Shown: positions 1-6,933 of the stretch, in pieces | How the letters are laid out: each line of letters starts with the position of its first letter | How positions within the stretch are numbered: position 1 is the first letter of the stretch | Assembly: GCF_018882365.1 (NCBI RefSeq) | Contig: NZ_JACVOP010000001.1 | Location: 434,001 to 498,000, forward strand | Reading direction: 5' to 3' | Length of the DNA stretch: 64,000 nucleotides | Source of the DNA: Polynucleobacter sp. 71A-WALBACH | GTDB lineage: Bacteria; Pseudomonadota; Gammaproteobacteria; Burkholderiales; Burkholderiaceae | Notes under the pieces: model-generated | Seen by the model: the letters and a program-made list of their open reading frames with translations, nothing else | Databases searched by the model: none | What the model was told of the DNA's origin: nothing | Position numbers and translations under genes: made by a program

Positions 1-1113
1 GCTGATTCGGGTGCTGTTGAATTTTGGTATTCCGGGACTATTTTGAGTGAAATGGCACCATTAGAGAGTCGGTATGCTGGCGCATCGGTTGCAAGAGCTG
101 ATTTGTTGGTTAGGTTATGCAAGAGGCAGGCTCTTATTTCGTTTGACCAAATCCTTTTAAGAGAACTGCAAATCTTAAGGGCTGGAATACTGGAAACGGA
201 CTTAAGATCCGTTTATTCATATACAGGCGATTGGTTCCCTGAGAATGCTGTCGATATTTTGCCAGTGTCTTGGCTTGAAGGTATTCGAGAGTTTGATGTG
301 GGCGCAAGGCAACAGGGCCATAATCGAGAGACTCGAAGAAAGCTAAAGAAGCAATTCTTCAAGAATGGACGGCCAACAAATGTAATGAGTGGGATGCTCG
401 AAAAGCGGCAATTTGATTTGGACGAATTTCTTCAAAAATATCCAATGCGAGAGAACGATGCTCTGGTACTTGCAGGTTACGTAGCAGGAAGAGCCACTTG
501 CGCTCAAGCTCAAGAAGCATTTCTTGCCAGTTTGCGCGACCCAAGCTGGATGATTCGATGGTATTACAACCACTCCAATAAGTTATCATCATTCACCGAC
601 TGGGTTCGGGGCTCTTCGAGCAGTATTGTTGAAATGATTGAGCAAGTCTCCGAAGATGCACTAATTCTCAAAGGAGACGCTGAAAAATTAAGAGAGACGG
701 GATCGGAGTTAGGCATATCTCCGCTATTTCCAGCTATAGATAAGCTATGGTGGTTAAAACAGCAGGATCAATTAGTCGCTCACCTTGCAAAGCAACTTGC
801 ATCTCGACTATTTGAAATTTCTCTAGAGGACCGTACTTCATCGGATGTCGATAGACTAGCTCCAGGGTTTTCAACTTGCATAAGAGTGCTCCATTCTTCA
901 ATCTGGGAGTCAGTCGGCCCATCTGCTCGTAATCCTAAGCCAAGTGATTGGGCGGATACTCTTCACGCGCTGTACGCCCCTTATGTTGATATATTTCGCA
1001 CTGATTCGTACATGGCACGAATTATTCAAGAAAAGACTCATAAATACGGAACTACCATCGTTGCAAAAATTGAAGATTTAGCGGAACAAATTGAAGTGCG
1101 ACTGGAAGATTGA
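1..1113 (+). CDS. Unknown protein, 5' end cut by the window edge
   Basis: The reading frame is open from base 1 to the TGA at 1111-1113, with no stop before the first possible starts (TTG at 43, ATG at 52), so the gene probably begins outside the window. At least 356 residues are visible. The protein is mostly helical and charged with no signal peptide or membrane segment. The last 60 residues contain a pattern D..H..Y.PYVD.FRTD (residues about 305-325) that resembles the C-terminal part of PIN-like nuclease domains seen in other uncharacterised proteins; this is a weak resemblance only. Base composition is AT-richer than the housekeeping genes and it lies in the accessory segment that ends at tRNA-Ser. 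I do not recognise the family. Confidence 0.7.
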   Translation, partial: ADSGAVEFWYSGTILSEMAPLESRYAGASVARADLLVRLCKRQALISFDQILLRELQILRAGILETDLRSVYSYTGDWFPENAVDILPVSWLEGIREFDVGARQQGHNRETRRKLKKQFFKNGRPTNVMSGMLEKRQFDLDEFLQKYPMRENDALVLAGYVAGRATCAQAQEAFLASLRDPSWMIRWYYNHSNKLSSFTDWVRGSSSSIVEMIEQVSEDALILKGDAEKLRETGSELGISPLFPAIDKLWWLKQQDQLVAHLAKQLASRLFEISLEDRTSSDVDRLAPGFSTCIRVLHSSIWESVGPSARNPKPSDWADTLHALYAPYVDIFRTDSYMARIIQEKTHKYGTTIVAKIEDLAEQIEVRLED

Positions 1114-1220
1114 TTGGTTAAATTGGGGGCGCTGGAGCCCTTAGAAAAGCAAAGCGCCGTAAAACAAAAGCCCAAGGCGAGCATCAAAAGCAACAAAAGA
1201 TAGCAAAAGTTGCTTAGACG

Positions 1221-1246
1221 AAGGCTCCTAAGGGGGCTTTTTTCTT
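1221..1246 (+). terminator. Rho-independent terminator of the first gene
   Basis: An 8-bp stem (1221-1228 with 1233-1240, one G-T pair, loop TAAG) is followed by a T-rich run. It lies about 110 bp after the stop of the truncated gene. The rest of the 1114-1377 interval shows only purine-rich sequence and no gene. Confidence 0.6.
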
Positions 1247-1377
1247 GCCCATGATGATTTCCTGGTCAGGGGAATGAGGGCATAAAAAAGTGCCTGAGCA
1301 GGTGTTTATTATGCTTAATTTGATTTTTATGTTTGCTTGCATATATAATTTGCAAGTAAACTACTTACGGAGACATT

Positions 1378-2343
1378 ATGCAAGCAAAAGACCCATCAAA
1401 ACAGAAAGGAGCACTAGCAAGAAGTGCGGTTCTGACCCCCGAAAGACGAAAAGAGATTGCTACAAAGGCTGCATTAAAGCGGGCGGGATATATAAGCGCA
1501 TCTCATAGTGGAAATATAGTTATTGGTGGGGCCTCAATACCATGCGCAGTTCTTGAAGATGGAAGGCGTGTTGTTTGGCAGCGTGAAGTTGTTGGCCTTC
1601 TTACTGGAAATAAAAAAGGTGGATTGGGGAGGTATTTATCACCGGCCAATTTAGAGCCCTATGCTCCTGAAAAATTTAAATCGGGAGGATTTGATGAAAC
1701 TGCAATTTCATTTGAAATTAATGGAAGAAAAGCTCACGGATTTGAGGCTGAAGATATTGTAGAAATTTGCAGAATGTATATGAATGCTAGAAGGGCAAAT
1801 GCACTGTTACCAAGCCAAATACATCTTGCTGCTCAAGCTGAAATTATTGTTCTTTCACTGGCAAAAGTTGGTATAACGGCCTTAATTGATGAAGCAACAG
1901 GCTATCAAGAAATAAGGGATAGAAAAGCCCTTCAATCATTGCTAGATGCATATTTGAAAAAAGAGCATGCGGCATGGGCCAAAAGATTTCCTGATGAATT
2001 TTATCGGGAAATGTTTAGGTTAAAAGACTGGGTTTATCCGACTGTATCTGGTGGAAAACCTGGTGTTGTAGGAAGGTACACCAATGATTTAGTCTATGAA
2101 AGACTAGCTCCTGGACTGCTTGATGAACTAGAGCATAGAAACCCTAAAAATGAATCTGGCTATAGAAAAGCAAAACATCATCAATGGATGACTGATGATA
2201 TTGGGCATCCTGCTCTTGCCACTCACATACATTCAGTCATGGGGTTAATGAGGGCTTCAGATACGTGGGATCAATTTATGACAATGATGAATAGATCGTT
2301 TGTAAAAAAGGGTGATCAAATACCTTTAATGCTCGATATTTAA
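1378..2343 (+). CDS. P63C domain-containing protein
   Basis: A 321-residue protein. The C-terminal half (about residues 160-290) has the features of the P63C domain: a GYQEIRDR motif, then an L(L)DAYL segment, then KRFPDEFYREMFRLK.W. P63C is a domain of unknown biochemical function found in phage- and island-borne genes. The N-terminal 40 residues are basic, with a helical segment TPERRKEIATKAALKRAG. The ATG at 1378 is preceded by ACGGAGAC, a good ribosome-binding site; a longer overlapping frame starting at 1290 is out of frame and is rejected. The gene is AT-rich and stands alone between two terminators. It is a typical mobile-element passenger; the function cannot be stated. Confidence 0.8.
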   Translation: MQAKDPSKQKGALARSAVLTPERRKEIATKAALKRAGYISASHSGNIVIGGASIPCAVLEDGRRVVWQREVVGLLTGNKKGGLGRYLSPANLEPYAPEKFKSGGFDETAISFEINGRKAHGFEAEDIVEICRMYMNARRANALLPSQIHLAAQAEIIVLSLAKVGITALIDEATGYQEIRDRKALQSLLDAYLKKEHAAWAKRFPDEFYREMFRLKDWVYPTVSGGKPGVVGRYTNDLVYERLAPGLLDELEHRNPKNESGYRKAKHHQWMTDDIGHPALATHIHSVMGLMRASDTWDQFMTMMNRSFVKKGDQIPLMLDI

Positions 2344-2347
2344 AATC

Positions 2348-2375
2348 AAGCCCCATAAGGGGCTTTGGTTTTTAA
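2348..2375. terminator. Hairpin terminator between convergent genes
   Basis: A perfect 7-bp stem, AAGCCCC paired with GGGGCTT around an ATAA loop, lies 5 bp after the P63C stop and is followed by TTTGGTTTTT. It can serve the P63C gene and, read the other way, the convergent small gene that ends at 2372. Confidence 0.7.
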
Positions 2376-2608
2376 TCAATCCATGGTCTTATCATTGATT
2401 CAATTCTTTTCATTTCGGTATCGTAATGAGATTTAGATGCGCCAGCGTCAATTAGACTTTTTGAAAAAAGTGCTTTAGCTTCTTCCCATGTCATATTATC
2501 TTTAATAAATTTTCCTAGCAATTCATAAGCTCTCTCTAAGTCGCTTGGATGGCGCGCAAATTCTTTATCAGTACTTCCAAAGCAGCTATTAATTTTATAT
2601 ATAGCCAT
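2372..2608 (-). CDS. Small unknown protein (78 aa)
   Basis: A 78-residue soluble protein with a helical central part and a repeated acidic/aromatic pattern (WEEAKALF, then YDTEMKRIESM). No recognised domain. The start is supported by a strong ribosome-binding site, AGGAGG, 7 bases before the ATG. It is followed on the same strand by nothing before the bidirectional hairpin, and preceded by another small unknown gene, so the three small minus-strand genes between 2372 and 3281 may be co-transcribed. AT-rich, consistent with the accessory segment. Likely a real gene because of its ribosome-binding site, but of unknown function. Confidence 0.6.
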   Translation of the reverse strand: MAIYKINSCFGSTDKEFARHPSDLERAYELLGKFIKDNMTWEEAKALFSKSLIDAGASKSHYDTEMKRIESMIRPWID

Positions 2609-2627
2609 TTAACCCTCCTTAAGTAAA

Positions 2628-2933
2628 TTAATCTCTAATATCAAAAAGTCTAGTATCCATGTCTTCTGGAATGTCTCCAAGGGTTACTGTAACAAGCCAG
2701 CTATGAAGCTCTTGATGATTTTCTTTGCTCCTGAATATGTCATAGTGAACGGATAAGACAATAAATTGCTGTACCTCTGATGGTGAGTTGACTGGATAAT
2801 GTCTAACTATCTCACCAACTCTTGGGATTGGCATGCCAGCTTTAATCTCTACTGGCACATCGGTAATTAAATAACCCGAACTTGGCCGCTCTGCGTCATT
2901 TGATAAGTATTGAAATCTAATTGCACCACTCAT
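2628..2933 (-). CDS. Small unknown protein (101 aa)
   Basis: A 101-residue soluble protein, predicted mostly beta strand (alternating hydrophobic residues, e.g. GYLITDVPVEI and QFIVLSVHYDIF). The region around residues 33-46 reads GMPIPRVGEIVRHY, which resembles the opening strand of small beta-barrel phage or island proteins, but I cannot assign a family. The ATG follows an AAGGGG ribosome-binding site. It lies 19 bp upstream of the 78-residue gene on the same strand, suggesting one transcript. Confidence 0.6.
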   Translation of the reverse strand: MSGAIRFQYLSNDAERPSSGYLITDVPVEIKAGMPIPRVGEIVRHYPVNSPSEVQQFIVLSVHYDIFRSKENHQELHSWLVTVTLGDIPEDMDTRLFDIRD

Positions 2934-3050
2934 TTTTAAGCCCCTTTACAGTTTTGATCCATTCTTAATTTAGGTCTTTATCTTTTGTGACGAGAATATG
3001 TCCTTCGATAGTCATATCAATTTCTTTCGCTAAATTGCTGCATTAAAAAA

Positions 3051-3281
3051 TTATTCAAGATTTTCAATCACGACCAAACCATTGGCATCTCTATAAACCT
3101 GTTGATTAAATTCAACTTGAATTTGTTTATCAGATCGCTGCTTTAATCTATAAAAATCAAGACCAGAGAAGTCTAGGCTGCAGTCATCATCATAGTTAGA
3201 TAGATACTCCTTCATCTGTCCAACAGTAATTAATGTTGGGCGTTCATTTTTGGATTTAGTTTGCATTTTTATATTTCCCAT
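3051..3281 (-). CDS. Small unknown protein (76 aa)
   Basis: A 76-residue protein, acidic in the middle (NYDDDCSLDFSGLDFY) with a beta-type C-terminus (QIQVEFNQQVYRDANGLVVIE). No family recognised. The sequence MKEYLSNYDDDCSLDFSGL is reminiscent of small proteins that read as LxxYpdDaeVyf..., common in plasmid and phage genomes, but this is only a pattern impression. It is the gene closest to tRNA-Ser and reads away from it. Between it and the next gene (2934-3050) a short open stretch ending LVTKDKDLN looks like a decayed gene end. Confidence 0.55.
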   Translation of the reverse strand: MGNIKMQTKSKNERPTLITVGQMKEYLSNYDDDCSLDFSGLDFYRLKQRSDKQIQVEFNQQVYRDANGLVVIENLE

Positions 3282-3319
3282 ATCGATTCAAATTTAAAAA
3301 CATTAACTTACATACCACC

Positions 3320-3409
3320 TGGCGGAAACGGACGGATTCGAACCCTCGATACTCTTACGAATATGCCGGTTTAGTAGACCGGTGCCTTCAGCCGCTCGGC
3401 CACGTTTCC
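3320..3409 (-). tRNA. tRNA-Ser, anticodon ACT
   Basis: A class II tRNA on the minus strand. Acceptor stem GGAAACG/CGTTTCC (3403-3409 and 3324-3330), discriminator G at 3323 and an encoded CCA at 3320-3322. D stem GCC/GGC, anticodon stem CCGGT/ACCGG, loop CTACTAA with anticodon ACT at 3373-3375, long variable arm (ATATTC/GAGTAT) and a T arm with loop TTCGAAT. The class II arm and the acceptor identify it as serine tRNA; the usual bacterial anticodon for these codons is GCT, so position 34 is A instead of G. The T stem has one G-G mismatch. It could be a functional variant or a decaying copy. The accessory DNA starts right at its 3' end. Confidence 0.9.
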
Positions 3410-3427
3410 TTTTGCTACTTAATATTC

Positions 3428-3577
3428 CTATTCTTCAAACGGCTCACGGCTGCATAGACCCAGACCATCTTCATCACCCGGAGGAAGGACTACTTTAGAT
3501 CCCTTGATCTCACCAGCAACTGCCCTACGGTAGTTAAGCTCGGTATTGGTTCCATTATTTATAACATATTGATTTAA
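3428..3577 (-). pseudogene. Start-less reading frame, probable gene remnant
   Basis: A 49-codon open stretch with a protein-like C-terminus (AVAGEIKGSKVVLPPGDED, then GLGLCSREPFEE) ending in TAG at 3428. An in-frame TAG lies immediately upstream (3578-3580) and no ATG, GTG or TTG start is present. It lies 18 bp from the 5' end of tRNA-Ser. I do not recognise the family; it may be the tail of a gene disrupted when this junction formed. Confidence 0.3.
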
Positions 3578-3680
3578 CTAGGATTAAGCGGCAACTACAT
3601 AATTGCGCTACAGCTATCACATAGCACTGAATAACCTATTGATTTACAACGATTTAGGTAACTGCTACCTAATAGCGTTT

Positions 3681-3730
3681 CTTGGTGGCCCGGGGCGGAA
3701 TCGACCAGGGCAGAGGATTCCTATCCTAGT
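3681..3730 (-). repeat. tRNA-Phe 3'-half-like repeat, copy 1
   Basis: Read on the minus strand this is a TCCTCTG segment, a T-loop-like GGTCGATTCC, then CGCC and an acceptor-like CCGGGCC followed by ACCA. It matches the 3' half of a tRNA-Phe from the anticodon stem onward, but the 5' strand of the T stem is altered and one T of the T loop is lost. Two further copies are at 4239-4288 and 4816-4865. Copy 1 is not followed by the terminator hairpin that copies 2 and 3 share. Confidence 0.65.
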
Positions 3731-3773
3731 TAGTGATACAGTAAATCTTAATCAAACCACTTTTGGAGAAAAA

Positions 3774-4214
3774 ATGCCGACCTATACAGTGACTTATTCC
3801 AATACAAAACTAAACTCCGCACAAATGGAGGGTATTGCTCAGGCCATTACAAAGACTCACAACGAGTGTACAGGTGCGAATACCTACTTCGCACAAGTGA
3901 TATTTCAAGAAACCCCGAACGGTAAACATTTTATGGGTGGCAAACCAGTCCAAGATAGCCAAATTTTCTTACATGGACAAATACGGGCAGGGAGACCGCC
4001 GGAACTTAAAGAAAAACTTATATTAGCAATGAGGGAAGCTTTAATTAAAAGCTCTGGTCTAAGCAAAGATCAAATTTGGATTTACATTGTTGATCTCGTT
4101 CCCGCCCAGATGATTGAATATGGCGAAATCCTTCCCCTATCGGGAAAAGAGAATGAGTGGTTTGCTAGCCTATCAGCCGATCTACAAGCAAAACTAAAGG
4201 CCCTAGAAAAATAG
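3774..4214 (+). CDS. cis-CaaD-like tautomerase superfamily enzyme
   Basis: A 146-residue protein (Met plus 145) of the cis-3-chloroacrylic acid dehalogenase family of the tautomerase superfamily. Numbering from the Pro after Met, all six residues known to be important in cis-CaaD are present at identical positions: Pro1, His28, Arg70, Arg73, Tyr103 and Glu114. Flanking motifs such as FAQV.FQE, FLHG..R.GR and EYG.ILP also match. Pro1 would act as the catalytic N-terminal base or acid after Met removal. Homologues with the same six residues (for example Cg10062) can be poor dehalogenases, so the physiological substrate is open. The ATG at 3774 follows GGAG and puts Pro at position 2; longer upstream starts would bury Pro1 and are rejected. 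The gene is single, flanked by tRNA-like repeats. Confidence 0.88.
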   Translation: MPTYTVTYSNTKLNSAQMEGIAQAITKTHNECTGANTYFAQVIFQETPNGKHFMGGKPVQDSQIFLHGQIRAGRPPELKEKLILAMREALIKSSGLSKDQIWIYIVDLVPAQMIEYGEILPLSGKENEWFASLSADLQAKLKALEK

Positions 4215-4230
4215 CCCAACAAGTGGGCTA
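4207..4230 (-). terminator. Shared hairpin terminator
   Basis: A perfect 7-bp stem TAGCCCA/TGGGCTA (4212-4218, 4224-4230) with a T run on the minus strand. It terminates the minus-strand lipoprotein transcript; its plus-strand arm contains the stop codon of the tautomerase gene. Confidence 0.7.
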
Positions 4231-4238
4231 TTAAGATT

Positions 4239-4288
4239 CTTGGTGGCCCAAGGCGGAATCGACCAGGGCACAGGATGCCTATCCTGCT
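4239..4288 (-). repeat. tRNA-Phe 3'-half-like repeat, copy 2
   Basis: Near-identical to copy 3 over about 50 bp. On the minus strand it follows the lipoprotein stop codon and runs straight into the 4207-4230 terminator, so repeat plus hairpin forms an approximately 80-bp 3'-UTR module. The acceptor-like segment (TTGGGCC) differs from that of copies 1 and 3. Confidence 0.7.
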
Positions 4289-4297
4289 TTACTACTA

Positions 4298-4693
4298 TTA
4301 CATTTTCACTATTTTCCAAGCGCCATTTAAGAAGCCATCACCGGTTTTATCTCCTGGCTTGGTATCTTTAGCCCAGAAATACAGGGGCATGCCTTTATAT
4401 GCCAATTGCTTCTTGCCATCATCACGGGTGATTACAGAATAGTCACCTGAAACAGTTGGACTACCATCAATCAACAGTGGCGGCCAATTAGTGGCACATG
4501 GGCCGTTACACATCGACTTACCTGAGCCAGCCGTATCTTTGGCAAAGGTATATAAAGTCATACTGTTACTACCTACCAATATCCCATCACTCACTTTGGT
4601 ATATGGCGCGATTGCTCCACCCGTCATCGACGCACATGCGGCTAAAGTAGCAGTAGCGATCAAAGCAATTAATACGCTCTTAATGCGATTCAT
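4298..4693 (-). CDS. Secreted-repeat lipoprotein (COG4315-type)
   Basis: A 131-residue predicted lipoprotein. The first 20 residues form a lipoprotein signal with the lipobox LAAC and lipidated Cys20. The mature part carries the secreted repeat of unknown function (COG4315/PF03640): a strand pattern with LYTFAKDT, then CNGPCATNWPPL, then QLAYKGMPLYFWAKDTKPGD and a terminal NGAWKIV. Two conserved Cys lie in CNGPC. Members are periplasmic or cell-surface proteins of unknown function. The ATG is preceded by AAAGGAGAC. It is a monocistronic gene followed by repeat copy 2 and a terminator. Confidence 0.85.
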   Translation of the reverse strand: MNRIKSVLIALIATATLAACASMTGGAIAPYTKVSDGILVGSNSMTLYTFAKDTAGSGKSMCNGPCATNWPPLLIDGSPTVSGDYSVITRDDGKKQLAYKGMPLYFWAKDTKPGDKTGDGFLNGAWKIVKM

Positions 4694-4782
4694 TTAGGTC
4701 TCCTTTTAAAGTTACCTGAGTACTCTACTGGTAATTTAGGTTTATCGCATGAAGCCAGTAAAAGTAAGGGGTAAGCCATAAA

Positions 4783-4807
4783 AGAAAATAGCCCAACAAG
4801 TGGGCTA
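4783..4807 (-). terminator. Terminator after the MFS gene
   Basis: The same TAGCCCA/TGGGCTA stem as at 4212-4230 (here 4789-4795 and 4801-4807), followed on the minus strand by TTTTCTTTT. It is part of the duplicated repeat-plus-hairpin module. Confidence 0.7.
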
Positions 4808-4815
4808 TTGAGATT

Positions 4816-4865
4816 CTTGGTGGCCGGGGGCGGAATCGACCAGGGCCAAGGATGCCTAAGCCTGC
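4816..4865 (-). repeat. tRNA-Phe 3'-half-like repeat, copy 3
   Basis: Third copy, on the minus strand, overlapping the last bases of the MFS-gene region and followed by the terminator at 4783-4807. The acceptor-like segment is CCCGGCC with ACCA after it. Copies 2 and 3 share repeat and hairpin together. Confidence 0.7.
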
Positions 4866-4866
4866 C

Positions 4867-6027
4867 TTATGCCCGCTTTTCTTGAGGAAAAATCACCGCA
4901 CCAAGAACGGTAAACAAACTTAATGCCGCAATTGATTTGAGCATTAAATCAAATCCGCCTTGGTTATACAAAATGGATACCAAACCAACAGATAATCCTG
5001 CCGCAGTAAAGCCCAAGAAGTATCTCGCGGAGTACGCTCTACCTCGCCACTCATCCACTGTGTACTTTCCAAGCATCGTGTCATTGACTGTGACCTGACC
5101 AAAGACTGCGGCAATAATCACAATCGCCAAAAGTATTAGTCCATAGTCGGTCATTGTGGAAGCTATGAATAATGCGGGAACAATCATCAAGGCCAGTGGC
5201 AAGAACACATTCTTTAATGAATGCCTATCAAGTAGATGGCCAATGATGTATTGCGATAAAGCGCCAAACAAGTAGACCAAGAACGTAATCGTTCCCAGTG
5301 CGGCAGTGTTGCTAGTAAGGTTCGACAGTCTTTCTTGAAAGATTTTAGGTAAAGCAACGGTGACGGAATTAAAGGTAATTGAGCTGGCAATAATCGTAAT
5401 GATTAAAGAGGCTACCACCCAGATCATGACTGATTTAGGTACGCGGGCTGTACCTGCCACTGACTTCTTGGAGATACCATCAGCCGACCTTGGAACATCG
5501 CGCATAAACAAAAATCCAATAATTAAACAAACAATTCCAGGAACCCAAAAGGCGGCACGCCATCCAAAGTATTGGTTGATAACCCCTGTCACCAATGCTG
5601 ATGAGGCAACACCGAAATTACCCCACATTCCATTGATGCCCATTTCTTTGCCGAGCTTATCTACGTTTGATACCAGCATCGCGGTTCCAACAGGGTGATA
5701 AATCGAAGCAACAACACCAACAGCCAATAACATCGCACCTAATTGGATGGGTGTTTGGACGAGCGAAATCCCAGCTAATGCCAAACCCATACCCACAAAG
5801 AAGATGGCCATCATATTGCGACGACTCCACTTATCGCCAAGCCATCCTGAAAATAATGAGCCTGCGCCAAAAGCAATAAAGCCTGGAGTTGCGTAAGGGA
5901 GCAACTCTCCATAAGTCATTCCAAAAGTCGGCGCAATCACAATCACGGCGGCGGCAAAGATCAACATCGCATAGTGATCTATGAAATGGGCGATGTTCAT
6001 ATACGAAATGATTTTGGAATGGCTCAT
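4867..6027 (-). CDS. MFS transporter
   Basis: A 386-residue major facilitator superfamily protein with about 12 hydrophobic segments. The loop between segments 2 and 3 contains GWLGDKWSRRNMM, which fits the MFS motif A (GxLaDrxGRrxxl). The opening IAHFIDHYAMLIF resembles efflux-type carriers of the fosmidomycin-resistance group, but the substrate cannot be read from sequence. An upstream extension to 6129 is possible, but the ATG at 6027 has a strong AAGGAGATA ribosome-binding site and gives the family-typical N-terminus. Divergently transcribed with an AraC-type regulator only 27 bp away, which suggests that the regulator controls it. Confidence 0.85.
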   Translation of the reverse strand: MSHSKIISYMNIAHFIDHYAMLIFAAAVIVIAPTFGMTYGELLPYATPGFIAFGAGSLFSGWLGDKWSRRNMMAIFFVGMGLALAGISLVQTPIQLGAMLLAVGVVASIYHPVGTAMLVSNVDKLGKEMGINGMWGNFGVASSALVTGVINQYFGWRAAFWVPGIVCLIIGFLFMRDVPRSADGISKKSVAGTARVPKSVMIWVVASLIITIIASSITFNSVTVALPKIFQERLSNLTSNTAALGTITFLVYLFGALSQYIIGHLLDRHSLKNVFLPLALMIVPALFIASTMTDYGLILLAIVIIAAVFGQVTVNDTMLGKYTVDEWRGRAYSARYFLGFTAAGLSVGLVSILYNQGGFDLMLKSIAALSLFTVLGAVIFPQEKRA

Positions 6028-6054
6028 GGGTATCTCCTTGTTTTGCTCATCATA

Positions 6055-6840
6055 ATGTGGCAACCTATCGATAAAATGCCAAAAGACATCGCCAAACCGC
6101 CAAAATTGGGCAATGACATCATTACCCACCCGCGCTCATATAAGCGAGGGCATCAACTTGGCCTTCATGCTCACGCCCAAGCTCAGCTTTTGTATGTAGC
6201 TACTGGGCTAGTCAATGTCACCACACCCATTGGCAGATTCTTAGCGCCACCCCAAAGAGCAGTTTGGATACCGACAAACATTGAACATAGCGTGGATGTT
6301 ATTACCGACATCGAAATGCGAAGTGTCTACATAGAACCCTCTTGGTTAAAGCGACATACCAATTATTCAAAACTCAATCAGGTTTATCTCATTGAAATAA
6401 GCGCATTGTTACGAGAACTCATATTGGCAACGCATCAGCAGAAGGCAAGTAAAGAGAAAATTAATTTATTAATGACGCTTGCGCTACTTGAATTAACTGG
6501 GGCGGAAGATGCCAGCACTTTCTTGCCAATGCCAATAGATGCTAGAGCAAAGAAGGTGGCTGAATTAATGCTGGGTGATATTCATTCAATGAAAGATTTT
6601 GAGCAACTTTGCTTTGAAGCAAGTACCTCAAGCCGAACGATAACAAGGCTCTTTACAAAAGAAACCAAAATGAGTTTTAGAGAATGGCGCCAAAGGGCAA
6701 GGATTATGAATGCTCTTGAATTATTAGAAAACAAAAAGCTCTCAATTAAGCAAGTGGCAATGAGTTTGGGGTTCTCAAGCACCGCATCATTTGCTCACGC
6801 ATTCAAAGAAGTAATGGGAATGACCCCCACAGAGTTCTAA
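6055..6840 (+). CDS. AraC-family transcriptional regulator
   Basis: A 261-residue regulator. The N-terminal part (about residues 25-120) is a cupin-like sensing domain with HQLGLHAHAQAQLLYV and PPQRAVWIP. The C-terminal 90 residues contain two helix-turn-helix motifs of the AraC type (FEQLCFEASTSSRTITRLF and IKQVAMSLGFSSTASFAHAF), ending MGMTPTEF. The arrangement matches the AraC group with a small N-terminal cupin. Start choice is uncertain: ATG at 6055 or 6076, neither with a clear ribosome-binding site; the longer frame from 5974 would overlap the MFS gene. Divergent pairing with the MFS gene indicates local control of the transporter. Confidence 0.85.
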   Translation: MWQPIDKMPKDIAKPPKLGNDIITHPRSYKRGHQLGLHAHAQAQLLYVATGLVNVTTPIGRFLAPPQRAVWIPTNIEHSVDVITDIEMRSVYIEPSWLKRHTNYSKLNQVYLIEISALLRELILATHQQKASKEKINLLMTLALLELTGAEDASTFLPMPIDARAKKVAELMLGDIHSMKDFEQLCFEASTSSRTITRLFTKETKMSFREWRQRARIMNALELLENKKLSIKQVAMSLGFSSTASFAHAFKEVMGMTPTEF

Positions 6841-6842
6841 CA

Positions 6843-6910
6843 GGCGTCCCGTAACTAGACGCCAAATAAATTTGTTCCATTTGGAACAGAGGATTAAGTA
6901 TCCTCTATCT
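6843..6910 (+). repeat. Intergenic repeat module, copy A1
   Basis: Three consecutive inverted repeats directly after the AraC stop: GGCGTC/GACGCC (6843-6848, 6858-6863), the perfect palindrome GTTCCATTTGGAAC (6874-6887), and AGAGGAT/ATCCTCT (6888-6894, 6900-6906), then CTATCTATC. A related module follows the FixJ-type gene at 9232. The first hairpin probably terminates the AraC transcript. Confidence 0.6.
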
Positions 6911-6933
6911 ATCCAACCCCGTAGAATCAAGGC

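Noticed and set aside
1290..1508. Overlapping reading frame in front of the P63C gene
   Set aside because: It has no good ribosome-binding site, reads in another frame and is made of low-complexity lysine/arginine codons; the P63C frame explains the region.
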